Below the pieces are notes generated by a model. It was not told where the DNA came from. It made no database searches and saw nothing but the letters and a program-made list of their open reading frames with translations. From Bacteroidales bacterium (GTDB lineage Bacteria > Bacteroidota > Bacteroidia > Bacteroidales > VadinHA17), in contig JANYJP010000093.1 of NCBI GenBank assembly GCA_025358455.1, forward strand, positions 1-64,000: DNA of 64,000 bases, given 5' to 3'. The translations under genes were made by a program, and so were the position numbers. Positions 45,141-53,207 of the stretch are shown here, piece after piece (positions within the stretch are counted from its first letter, which is position 1; the number at the start of each line of letters is the position of its first letter).

Positions 45141-45818
45141 TTACATTGGCTCAATCACTATTGAATTTTTCTCGACACCAAGATGTTCCAGATACCCGAT
45201 TACGCTTTCCATCATTGGGGGAGGACCACACATGTAAAATTGTTTATCAAAACCGGAAATATTAGTTTTCAAAAAATCCTCACTTATATTGCCGAAATTA
45301 TATTCAGTTGTTTTTTCATCCGATAAAATATTAATAAAACTTTCGCCTAATAACTCTTTCAATTCTTTTTCAAGAATGATGTCATTTTTGGTCTTATTGG
45401 CAAATATCAGCGAGTTACCAATCAATTTGCCTCTCGAACCCTGGTCTCTGAAAATTGAAATGAAAGGGGTAATACCTGCCCCACCGGCTATGAATACTCC
45501 GGAGCTTTTGAAGTTAATTTCTCCAAAAACCTCGTGCAATATCAGTTCATCATTCCTTTTCAACTGATGTATGGCATCTGTTACCCCTTTGTGCTGCGGA
45601 TACCTCTTTATTATAAATTCCAGGTAAGGTGAAGAAGTCAGACTTGTAAATGTAAATGGTCTTTTCTCTTCTCTGAGGGCCGGCGTATTGACAGACACGT
45701 CTGTTGCCTGTCCCGGAATAAATGTATATCCCTCAGGTCTTTCCACCCTGAAATACTTTACATCGTGAGTGATAAAGTCTGTATCGAGAATTCTTACAAT
45801 AAATCCTTGTAGCATCAT
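45141..45818 (-). CDS. FAD/NAD-binding oxidoreductase of the ferredoxin reductase family
   Basis: The 225-residue protein has an N-terminal flavin barrel with the FAD-binding motif RPFTFTS (about 54-60). The C-terminal NAD(P) domain shows GGAGITPFISI (about 111-121) and YMCGPPPMMESV (about 194-205). No ferredoxin domain or extra cofactor motif is present, so it needs a separate electron acceptor such as a flavodoxin, ferredoxin or small haem protein. It lies 62 bases after a 47-codon frame on the same strand, and both probably depend on shared promoter site E. A role in redox stress is an inference. Confidence 0.88.
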   Translation of the reverse strand: MMLQGFIVRILDTDFITHDVKYFRVERPEGYTFIPGQATDVSVNTPALREEKRPFTFTSLTSSPYLEFIIKRYPQHKGVTDAIHQLKRNDELILHEVFGEINFKSSGVFIAGGAGITPFISIFRDQGSRGKLIGNSLIFANKTKNDIILEKELKELLGESFINILSDEKTTEYNFGNISEDFLKTNISGFDKQFYMCGPPPMMESVIGYLEHLGVEKNSIVIEPM

Positions 45819-45880
45819 AAATTCACCTTAGTATTTAGTTAAACCATCAAGTGCGTTCGGGTATGAACTGCAGTTAAGGA

Positions 45881-46024
45881 TCAAAGCTTCTTCATCCTGT
45901 TCCTGAATTTCTCTTTATCCTTTAAAGAGTTATTCTCCTGTTTAGGCTTTGGATAATAAAATGCTCCCTTTTTATGGCTTTTATATATTGTAATAAAATC
46001 TAAAGCAATCTGAACTTTTTTCAT
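45881..46024 (-). CDS. 47-residue basic small protein upstream of the flavin reductase
   Basis: An ATG at 46024 opens a 47-codon frame: MKKVQIALDFITIYKSHKKG, an aromatic AFYYPKP segment, then a strongly charged end (KDKEKFRNRMKKL). It lies between shared promoter site E (73 bases upstream) and the flavin reductase gene (62 bases downstream) on the same strand. The position, a complete frame and a non-random amphipathic composition support a real gene. No family is recognised. Confidence 0.5.
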   Translation of the reverse strand: MKKVQIALDFITIYKSHKKGAFYYPKPKQENNSLKDKEKFRNRMKKL

Positions 46025-46097
46025 ACTGACTATTAATAAGTTTTACAGCTTGTTTGCTATCTGAAAATTTATGATTCAAACTGTATTATTGAAACCT

Positions 46098-46165
46098 CAA
46101 ATATGATAACCTTTCTTAGGTTAATGGTTACATAACTTTTAATATTCGTTACATAATTCACACAT
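46098..46165 (-). promoter_or_regulatory. Shared bipartite promoter, site E (small ORF and flavin reductase)
   Basis: On the minus strand, ATGTGTGAA TTATGTAAC (46165-46148), 12 bp, TTATGTAAC (46135-46127), 21 bp, CATATTTG (46105-46098). Both TTATGTAAC copies are identical, making this the clearest direct repeat of the eight. The -7 box ends 73 bases before the ATG at 46024. Confidence 0.82.
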
Positions 46166-46296
46166 GAAAACTTGTTGCAAAAAGGTTAGTTTATTATTTT
46201 GTATTTCTTTAATATTTCTAACGAATCCGTCAGGATATACTGGTATTAAAACTGCTTAATCTGCTGCCTTCAAAACATCTTAAGACGCGAAGAAAA

Positions 46297-46364
46297 ATGT
46301 GTGAATTTTATAACTTTTTTCTAAAGTTGTATAACATATTAAGACTTAAGATTTTTCACTTTTA
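46297..46364 (+). promoter_or_regulatory. Shared bipartite promoter, site F (isochorismatase-like gene)
   Basis: On the plus strand, ATGTGTGAA TTTTATAAC (46297-46314), 12 bp, TTGTATAAC (46327-46335), 21 bp, CACTTTTA (46357-46364). It stands back to back with site E, 131 bases away, so E and F form a divergent control region. The ATG at 46509 is 144 bases downstream of the -7 box. Confidence 0.75.
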
Positions 46365-46508
46365 CAGTCGGATAAGACGAAGATGTTATACGTTTAAATA
46401 AGAACTATTAGTGACGTTCCTTGTGTCTCTGCGCTTATATTGATTAATAACATTGTAATTGGTTAAGAAGAGACAATGATTAGTTTAATAAATTAAAAGT
46501 AATAAGAC

Positions 46509-47141
46509 ATGGAAAATTCAAAAACAGATTTCGTAACAGTTCTTAACAGCATCCTTCTTTTGATAGATTACCAGACAAACATTATTAATGGTATAGCATC
46601 GGGTGACAGAACAGAAATAAAAAAAGCTGTTGTTGCTTCTGCAAGAGCTGCGGGCATTCTTAATGTCCCAATAGTAATGACCTCTATCAATACAAAAGAA
46701 AATGGCGAGGTAATAAAAGAACTCCGAGATCTGTTTCCGGGAAAGGAAGTAATAACCCGGTTGCTTCCGCTTCCTGATGCTTTTGAAGATGAAAGGGTAC
46801 TTCAGGCTGTAAGGAAGAGCGGACGGCAAAAGCTGGTTATAGCTGGTTTATGGACTAGTACATGTTTTGCCAATACAGCTATTCATGCCATACAAGATGG
46901 GCTTGATGTTTATGGTTTGATTGATGCTGCAGGCGACACAACCCTTGAAGCTCATAATTCGGGTGTACAGAGAATGCTTGAAGCAGGCGTGACTCCTATA
47001 ACATGGATGTCGCTCACGGCCGAATGGATGAATAGCGGGTCAAATTCTGATGAAAGGGAAGTAACCAATGAATCATATGGAAAATATAGTGCGATGCTAT
47101 CCTATTTAGCAAATCAACAACCATTAGTCCACTATAAATAA
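46509..47141 (+). CDS. Isochorismatase-like cysteine hydrolase (YcaC type)
   Basis: This 210-residue protein has the isochorismatase-like fold. The catalytic Asp20 lies in ILLLIDYQTN, a basic residue is expected after the second strand, and Cys119 lies in GLWTSTCFANTAIHA. Family members hydrolyse amides or related bonds; YcaC-like proteins have unknown physiological substrates. No signal peptide is present, so it is cytoplasmic. Shared promoter site F precedes it with a 140-base leader. A TTG- or GTG-led longer form is not suggested. Its presence next to CsbD-like genes suggests stress induction. Confidence 0.85.
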   Translation: MENSKTDFVTVLNSILLLIDYQTNIINGIASGDRTEIKKAVVASARAAGILNVPIVMTSINTKENGEVIKELRDLFPGKEVITRLLPLPDAFEDERVLQAVRKSGRQKLVIAGLWTSTCFANTAIHAIQDGLDVYGLIDAAGDTTLEAHNSGVQRMLEAGVTPITWMSLTAEWMNSGSNSDEREVTNESYGKYSAMLSYLANQQPLVHYK

Positions 47142-47165
47142 AACCAAACATTGAATTGATCTAAA

Positions 47166-47233
47166 ATGTGTGGAATATATAATACTTCAACAAATTTATA
47201 TAATATATATGTGGGATAGTGATCATACATTTG
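47166..47233 (+). promoter_or_regulatory. Shared bipartite promoter, site G (CsbD-like 3)
   Basis: On the plus strand, ATGTGTGGA ATATATAAT (47166-47183), 12 bp, TTATATAAT (47196-47204), 21 bp, TACATTTG (47226-47233). The -7 box is a perfect TAnnTTTG match and ends 30 bases before the ATG at 47264. Confidence 0.8.
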
Positions 47234-47263
47234 CGACATATATTTCATTAAAATAAATCAAAA

Positions 47264-47476
47264 ATGACCGGTAATATATCCACAAAATCACCTGATGAAG
47301 GTAAATGGATTGAGCAAAAAGACAGGCTCAGGCAAAAATTTTCCGATCTTACTGATGAAGACCTTGAATTCGAACCTGGCAGCATGAGTATGATGTTCGA
47401 AAAACTAAAGGTTAAACTTGGAAAGTCCAAGGAAGATATGCACAAGTTTATCGAATATTTAAGCCAGATTTTTTGA
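47264..47476 (+). CDS. CsbD-like stress protein, paralogue 3
   Basis: The 70-residue protein reads KWIEQKDRLRQKFSDLTDED, then LEFEPG and a Met-rich stretch ending KVKLGKSKEDM. It shares the Trp, basic helix, LTDxDL, FExG and KLGK positions with the paralogues at 41983 and 44771 but lies on the opposite strand. It is small, soluble and charged. Promoter site G is 30 bases upstream. Three diverged copies under the same promoter type suggest retained, perhaps dose- or condition-specific, roles rather than a recent tandem duplication. Confidence 0.75.
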   Translation: MTGNISTKSPDEGKWIEQKDRLRQKFSDLTDEDLEFEPGSMSMMFEKLKVKLGKSKEDMHKFIEYLSQIF

Positions 47477-47484
47477 TAGTTTAA

Positions 47485-47778
47485 AATGATATCATCGAAA
47501 AACTGAGTAAAAAACCTGGTCACGATTACTCTTATCTTGCTAACCTTTTCCTGGAAGTTCAGAGCACTACAATTGAAAAATATATTATAATACAAAAGAT
47601 TGAACGGGCAAAAGAATTGCTTATTTATTATAGGTTGAATCTAACTGAAATTGTTTATCAGTTAAACTTTAATAATATTCCTCAGTTCTCCGGCCACTTT
47701 AAGGAAGTCACCGGCCTTACTCCTTCCCAATATCAGAAAATCAGCCACATACAACATGCTGTACAGGCGAATGTGTGA
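47485..47778 (+). pseudogene. AraC-type DNA-binding domain remnant
   Basis: After a TAA stop, an open frame of 97 codons without ATG encodes an AraC/XylS helix-turn-helix domain: EKLSKKPGHDYSYLANLF (first helix-turn-helix), QKIERAKELL, LNLTEIVYQLNF and HFKEVTGLTPSQYQKI (signature). Intact homologues in Bacteroidota have an additional N-terminal domain of about 100 residues that is missing here. The frame differs from that of the CsbD-like gene just upstream. The stop codon at 47776-47778 lies inside box 1 of promoter site H. It looks like a decayed regulator, although translation from a non-ATG start cannot be excluded. Confidence 0.75.
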
Positions 47779-47838
47779 ATAATGTAACTTATTCCAAAAG
47801 TTATGTAACAGTTATTTATGTAAAGGGAATCACCTTTG
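47771..47838 (+). promoter_or_regulatory. Shared bipartite promoter, site H (unknown gene before EPS genes)
   Basis: On the plus strand, ATGTGTGAA TAATGTAAC (47771-47788), 12 bp, TTATGTAAC (47801-47809), 21 bp, CACCTTTG (47831-47838). The next gene starts at 48135, 296 bases downstream, a much longer leader than at the other sites. This leader is AT-rich with poly-A runs and shows no small gene. Confidence 0.72.
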
Positions 47839-48134
47839 TAATACGATTGCTTTATACTAATTATTCTGAAAAATTATTTAAAGTACTCAGTATTAGAAAA
47901 AAAATTGATTAAAAAAAAGGGGGAATTCTTCAATATAAAATACTAAATAAAATATACAGCTGAAAAAAAAAATTGAACATTTTTTAAAATCACTGGTTAT
48001 TATATTAAGAGCAACAAGAATCTCACTTTTTATCAAATAATAAATTTTGAGTCAGACTAAAAAAGAAAGAAATTGGATTATTAACAACCTGACGAGTGAA
48101 CTAAAACAATAAGTCGGAAAATCGAATAAATCAT

Positions 48135-48773
48135 ATGGAAAACGGAATAACTACAGTAGGCACAGAAATAAACACAAGGCAGAGTGTAAATGGGAGTTTT
48201 TTCCTGAGTGATTACCCGGTTGATGTTACAGGAAGAAATCCTATCCTCGAAAAACTGGCCGTTGAAGGCCATCAAAGTCTTATGGATTATGTTACCTGGG
48301 TGGGTCTTGCAAAGGATCCTAATGTGATTGTACTCTCTTCTTCACACCATTATTATTATGATGCAGAAGATTTGAAAGAGATTACAACTGTTTTGAATCT
48401 GAAACAACTTAACCATATTAAAGAAATTAAGGATTTTCTCCATACTGTTTATCATATGATTTCTTATAAAAGTTATTTTGTCGGAAGTTTTGTTGACAGA
48501 AAAAATCAGTTTGGATTGTTTTCAGATACCAACACCTTTCAGCATGGGTTATCCGGAACCGCTGATCAATTAGAGAATGGCATTACATCAAGAATTCCAT
48601 TCGTTAATATGATGTATAACATAATGGACTCCAAAACTAACAGGAACCTAACAAAAAAGACTGTCTCATTACTTTTAGAGGATGCAGGTCTTAAGGTTCT
48701 GGATATGAGTGAAATTAACGGACTTACTTGTTTTTGCGCACAGAAAATAAAGACCTCCGCGGGGTATGAATGA
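48135..48773 (+). CDS. Unknown soluble protein upstream of EPS genes
   Basis: The 212-residue protein has no signal peptide or membrane segment. Segments such as VIVLSSSHHYYYDAEDL, TVLNLKQLNHIKEIKDFLHT and a C-terminal LLEDAGLKVLDMSEINGLT recall the back half of class I methyltransferases (strand, acidic turn, LLxxAGF), but a SAM-binding glycine motif is missing. I do not assign a function. It follows promoter site H by a long leader and lies 67 bases before the exopolysaccharide initiating transferase on the same strand, so it may link the stress regulon to polysaccharide synthesis. Confidence 0.6.
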   Translation: MENGITTVGTEINTRQSVNGSFFLSDYPVDVTGRNPILEKLAVEGHQSLMDYVTWVGLAKDPNVIVLSSSHHYYYDAEDLKEITTVLNLKQLNHIKEIKDFLHTVYHMISYKSYFVGSFVDRKNQFGLFSDTNTFQHGLSGTADQLENGITSRIPFVNMMYNIMDSKTNRNLTKKTVSLLLEDAGLKVLDMSEINGLTCFCAQKIKTSAGYE

Positions 48774-48840
48774 CCTCATTCCCAAAACAGAAAATTTTTG
48801 TATTACAATACGGAATTTATTATATGGAATTTAGTTTCTT

Positions 48841-50292
48841 ATGGATATCTTTGTAACCCTATATCGCCTCCACATCATTCCCTTCCTTAAAAAGTGGAAT
48901 CTTCTGAATTATATTCTGGGTTCAATTGATATTTTTGCGATTACATTAGCATTCCAGTGCACATATTTTATTTATTTCTCGGGTCAGGGCGGTTTATTTT
49001 TTACTGACCGGTTCTATTTAATTCATTTTTTGTGGATTCTCCCTCTCTGGCTCCTGATACTTTACTTTATAAAAGTTGCAGAAATTCCGCGTACAAAACG
49101 CTACAGGGTTCTGTTTATTGAATATCTGCAATCTGCAATAGTACTTTTCATTCTTTTAACATTTGTATATTTTGTATTTAAACTTTACATAATACCCCGG
49201 TTATTCCTGACAGAATTTACATTCCTTGGATTTCTGTTTCTGTTTATTTCAAGATTAGTTGAGTACAAAGCCTTTAAAAGCTATAGAGCGAAGGGCTATA
49301 ACAGGATAAATATAGTTCTGATAGCTGACGAAACTTCAGAACCATTCATTGAAAGCCTTTTGTCAAACAAGGAATGGGGTTACAGGATCTTTACTATTTT
49401 CACCGAATCGACTTCAATAAAAGATAAGTATGAAAAGAAAATTATAATACTCCCCGGAAAATTTGTGAAAGTATTAAGTGACCTGATGGAAGTTGATTTG
49501 ATTGATGAGGTACTTTATTTAAAAGGTAAAGTTAATCCGGCCGAAGTCAGAGAAATAATAAGATCATGTGAAGAATTGGGAGTTACATTTAAACTTAAAC
49601 TTAAAGAGAGTAAAATCAAACTTACCAATGCTTTCAAGACGAAAATTGCTGATGAAAAATTTTTGACATTCATTAATGTTCCTCACAACCCATATTCACT
49701 GGCGCTGAAAAAAATAATGGATATTTTCATTTCACTTTTAGTAATAATTGTTTTGTCACCTATCTTCATAATTGTTGGATCAATAATTAAATTAACATCA
49801 CCTGGCCCCATTATTTTCAGACAGGCACGCGTAGGATTAAGAGGACGCCAGTTTTTCCTGTACAAATTCAGGACTATGGTTGCCAATGCTGAAGATATCC
49901 GTAAGCACCTGGGAGATAAGAACGAAGTAGATGGTCCCGTTTTCAAGATGAAAGATGATCCAAGAGTAACAAAAATTGGCAAATTCCTGAGAAAATCAGG
50001 ATTGGATGAACTGCCACAACTTTTTAATATTTTAAAAGGTGAGATGTCATTGATAGGTCCGAGACCGCCACTCCAAAGCGAAACAGTACAGTATAAGCGC
50101 TGGCAGTTAAGACGATTGTCAGTTAAACCAGGGCTCTCATGTTTCTGGCAGATAAAACCTGAGAGGAACAATATCAGATTTGATAAATGGATGGAACTCG
50201 ATTTAGCTTATATTGATAACTGGTCGCTACGGTTGGATTTATTAATTCTTGTAAAAACAGTCGGAACCGTATTCAAGAGAAGCGGATTATAG
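48841..50292 (+). CDS. Exopolysaccharide initiating sugar transferase (WcaJ/WbaP type)
   Basis: The 483-residue membrane protein has four N-terminal membrane segments (about 20-150), a CoA-binding-like middle domain and another membrane helix (about 285-312). The bacterial sugar transferase domain follows, with SPGPIIFRQARVGLRGRQF, LYKFRTM, LDELPQLFNILKGEMSLIGPRP and a C-terminal LDLLILVKT. Family members move a hexose 1-phosphate from a nucleotide sugar to undecaprenyl phosphate, the first step of capsule or exopolysaccharide repeat synthesis. The sugar cannot be deduced. It is the first of a set of polysaccharide genes extending to 56.4 kb. Confidence 0.92.
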   Translation: MDIFVTLYRLHIIPFLKKWNLLNYILGSIDIFAITLAFQCTYFIYFSGQGGLFFTDRFYLIHFLWILPLWLLILYFIKVAEIPRTKRYRVLFIEYLQSAIVLFILLTFVYFVFKLYIIPRLFLTEFTFLGFLFLFISRLVEYKAFKSYRAKGYNRINIVLIADETSEPFIESLLSNKEWGYRIFTIFTESTSIKDKYEKKIIILPGKFVKVLSDLMEVDLIDEVLYLKGKVNPAEVREIIRSCEELGVTFKLKLKESKIKLTNAFKTKIADEKFLTFINVPHNPYSLALKKIMDIFISLLVIIVLSPIFIIVGSIIKLTSPGPIIFRQARVGLRGRQFFLYKFRTMVANAEDIRKHLGDKNEVDGPVFKMKDDPRVTKIGKFLRKSGLDELPQLFNILKGEMSLIGPRPPLQSETVQYKRWQLRRLSVKPGLSCFWQIKPERNNIRFDKWMELDLAYIDNWSLRLDLLILVKTVGTVFKRSGL

Positions 50293-50346
50293 AAATCGGA
50301 AATCAGAAATTGAGAAAATTATTAAGATTTATACAAGGGCACTACC

Positions 50347-51495
50347 TTAATCCAAGTAAGCTGCCAAAGCTGATTTCAAACCGTCTTCAAGATTTAATTT
50401 GTGGGTATACCCAAGTTTCCGCAAACGGGTAATATCAGTAACTTTTCGCATTGTACCATCCGGTTTTGACTCATCAAAAAATATTTCACCATTGAATCCT
50501 GTTAATCTTTTAATCTTCATGGCCAGCTCTTTAATGGAAATCTCCTCTCCTGTACCTATGTTTATGAAATGAGGAGGATGAAAATCAGGTTGATCCAACA
50601 ATTGATTCATCTTAATAATATCATTTATCTCTGCATTCTCCATGACATAAACACATGCTTCAGCCATATCGAGAGAGTACATAAACTCGCGTAAAGGAGT
50701 TCCTGTTCCCCATACATTTACAATTATCTGCTTTCCATCCTTACTGCTTCCAGTATCTGATAAATGTTCAGAAGCGGAATTTCTTCCTCTAATGGTTACC
50801 CCATACTTTTCAAGAATATTTAATATCGGTTCCTTTTCTGAATTTCCTGATATTTTCTCTATAGGATTTCTATCAAGATCTCTCCGAATTGCCTGCCAGT
50901 TATCATCCTCAAGACATTTACCAAGAAATATTTTTCTCATTAATGCCGGAAGTACATGTGATTTTTCAAGATTAAAATTATCTCCCGGTCCATAAAGGTT
51001 TGTAGGCATTACAGAAATAAAATTTGTTTTGTACTGCAGATTAAATGACTCACACATTTTCAACCCGGCAATTTTAGCAATAGCATATGGTTCATTTGTA
51101 AATTCAAGCGGTGAAGTCAAAAGATATTCTTCTTTCAAAGGCAGTGGGGCATTTTTCGGGTAGATGCAGGTTGATCCGAGAAACAGAAGTTTTTTTACAT
51201 TATATTTCCATGAAAAATATATAACATTACTCTGAATCGATATATTCTGATATATGAAATCTGCCCTGGTGGTATTATTAGCCATAATACCACCAACTAA
51301 AGCAGCAGCAAGGAATACATATTCAGGACGTTCTTTTGCAAAGAACTCGTCAACAGATTTTTGATCTAAAAGATTTAATTCTTCTAATGTTCTTAATATA
51401 AGATTATTATATCCTTTTTGTTCAAGGGTCTTTTTTATTGCCGAGCCTACAAGTCCCTTATGCCCGGCCACATAAATTTTCGATGATTTATTCAC
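50347..51495 (-). CDS. fcl: GDP-L-fucose synthase with internal insertion
   Basis: The 382-residue short-chain dehydrogenase/epimerase starts at GTG (51495). YVAGHKGLVGSAI is the NADP motif, LGSTCIYP holds the catalytic Ser and PYAIAKIAG the Tyr-x3-Lys pair. It converts GDP-4-keto-6-deoxymannose to GDP-L-fucose. Usual length is near 310-320; here an insertion of about 60 residues (about 195-260, including RRDLDRNPIEKISG) precedes NVWGTGTPLREF. Long forms like this are known in Bacteroidota, as I recall. It directly follows gmd by 11 bases. Confidence 0.92.
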   Translation of the reverse strand: MNKSSKIYVAGHKGLVGSAIKKTLEQKGYNNLILRTLEELNLLDQKSVDEFFAKERPEYVFLAAALVGGIMANNTTRADFIYQNISIQSNVIYFSWKYNVKKLLFLGSTCIYPKNAPLPLKEEYLLTSPLEFTNEPYAIAKIAGLKMCESFNLQYKTNFISVMPTNLYGPGDNFNLEKSHVLPALMRKIFLGKCLEDDNWQAIRRDLDRNPIEKISGNSEKEPILNILEKYGVTIRGRNSASEHLSDTGSSKDGKQIIVNVWGTGTPLREFMYSLDMAEACVYVMENAEINDIIKMNQLLDQPDFHPPHFINIGTGEEISIKELAMKIKRLTGFNGEIFFDESKPDGTMRKVTDITRLRKLGYTHKLNLEDGLKSALAAYLD

Positions 51496-51506
51496 AATAG
51501 TGCAAA

Positions 51507-52664
51507 TTATTCAAAATAGTTAAATGTACTGAAACCGCCTTTTCTGAGATAACTTTCCCTCTTCATCAGAACAATGTCTGAAGAAACCATATCTATAATT
51601 AATCCATCGAGGTCATATTCAGGTATCCATCCAAGTTTCTCATTAGCTTTTGTTGGGTCGCCAAGAAGAAGATCTACTTCTGTTGGCCGGTAATAAGCAG
51701 GGTCTATTTTCACAACAATGGGATTTTTCCCTGACCGTATTTTAAATTTTTCAAGATGGTCTTTCCCGACAGATTTAACAAACAGAGAATCATCTATATA
51801 TGTTATACTTCCTGTTTCATTCTCTTTTTCGCCTGAAAAGGTTAATTCAACTCCTATAGAAGCAAAAGACCTTCTTATAAACTCCCTGACTTCAGTTGTA
51901 ACTCCGGTGGCAATAACATAATCATCAGGTTTATCCATCTGTAGAATAAGGTACATTGCTTTAACATAGTCTTTGGCATGTCCCCAGTCCCTTTTTGATG
52001 AAAGATTTCCCATAAACAGGGTATCCTGCATTCCAAGCACAATCCGGGAGAGAGCCCTGGTAATCTTTCTGGATACAAATGTCTCTCCTCTTATTGGAGA
52101 TTCATGGTTAAAAAGGATGCCGTTACTTGCGTGTAATCCATAGGCTTCACGATAGTTTACAGTAATCCAGTAGGCATATAATTTGGCAACTGCATAAGGA
52201 CTGCGTGGATAGAAAGGAGTTTTTTCAGTCTGAGGAACTTCCTGTACCAGACCATAGAGTTCAGATGTGCTTGCCTGATAAATCCTGGTTTTATCTTTCA
52301 TCCCCAGAAGACGAACTGCTTCTAAAACGCGCAGAGTACCTATGCCATCAGTATTGGCTGTGTATTCCGGAACATCAAAACTTACTTTAACATGACTCAT
52401 TGCTCCAAGGTTATATATTTCATCCGGATGAGTTTCCTGAATTATCCGCGTAATATTCATAGAATCACTCAGATCGCCATAATGAAGGATGAAATTTCTC
52501 TTTTTTACATGTGGATCCTGATAAAGGTGATCAATCCTGTCAGTGTTAAATAGTGAGCTTCGCCGTTTTATACCATGTACAATGTATCCTTTCTTTAAGA
52601 GAAACTCTGCAAGATAGGCGCCGTCCTGACCTGTAATGCCTGTGATTAATGCTGTCTTTTCCAA
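51507..52664 (-). CDS. gmd: GDP-mannose 4,6-dehydratase
   Basis: The 385-residue enzyme has the Rossmann motif [17 protein letters not shown] at the N-terminus. Next come KRRSS, the Thr-Ser-Glu catalytic stretch in QASTSELYG, and the Tyr-x3-Lys pair in [12 protein letters not shown]. It makes GDP-4-keto-6-deoxymannose from GDP-mannose, the substrate of the following fcl gene; together they supply GDP-L-fucose for the nearby polysaccharide genes. The start appears to be TTG at 52664, because no ATG precedes the Rossmann strand. Confidence 0.95.
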   Translation of the reverse strand: MEKTALITGITGQDGAYLAEFLLKKGYIVHGIKRRSSLFNTDRIDHLYQDPHVKKRNFILHYGDLSDSMNITRIIQETHPDEIYNLGAMSHVKVSFDVPEYTANTDGIGTLRVLEAVRLLGMKDKTRIYQASTSELYGLVQEVPQTEKTPFYPRSPYAVAKLYAYWITVNYREAYGLHASNGILFNHESPIRGETFVSRKITRALSRIVLGMQDTLFMGNLSSKRDWGHAKDYVKAMYLILQMDKPDDYVIATGVTTEVREFIRRSFASIGVELTFSGEKENETGSITYIDDSLFVKSVGKDHLEKFKIRSGKNPIVVKIDPAYYRPTEVDLLLGDPTKANEKLGWIPEYDLDGLIIDMVSSDIVLMKRESYLRKGGFSTFNYFE

Positions 52665-52977
52665 TTTTATAAGTTTTAGATATTTGATCAGTTCTAATAA
52701 TATTCAATTGTATAGTAAACAGTTTTATATCTGTCTTGTTTAATTAATGATGAAACTTATTTCAGATTTATCCATACTAATTTTATGAATCAAACGCCAT
52801 AACCTCCTGAAAGATTTGGAAATGCGGCTTTCCTGAAATATCGATGAATTTTGAATTAAATAATCTTTTTAATAAATTGCACCATAAGTAAAGGTAGGGA
52901 AAAATATTTGTCGGACCCATATGAAATTTGACATAAATATCTGATTATACGCTATAAGAATGAGTATCAACGCCATA

Positions 52978-53047
52978 TTCTTAACCTTATCTTAATATAT
53001 TCTTAATCCAGTTTTAATTGGCAAGGCGGATATTAAATCTAAGTTAG
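52978..53047 (+). promoter_or_regulatory. EPS operon promoter with three helically phased repeats
   Basis: Three WTCTTAA repeats lie at 52978-52984, 52989-52995 and 53000-53006, exactly 11 bp apart, so all face the same side of the helix. Twelve bases after the last, TTG (53018-53020), a 19-bp spacer and TAAGTTAG (53040-53047) form a good Bacteroidota promoter. The export gene starts 160 bases later at 53208. The rest of the 52665-53207 gap is AT-rich with no gene seen. The pattern fits an OmpR-type or similar tandem binding site; the binding protein is not known. Confidence 0.55.
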
Positions 53048-53207
53048 CCTGATAATATAATCCAGGAAAAAACTAACTTTTTTAAAAACTTATTTCGAAA
53101 AAATCCCAACTGTGTACACTTATTTTCTTTATGATAAACAATTATAAATTGAAATCCATTTTTTGTGGAATTTCAAATATATTTTACATATTTTAAACTC
53201 AATACCA

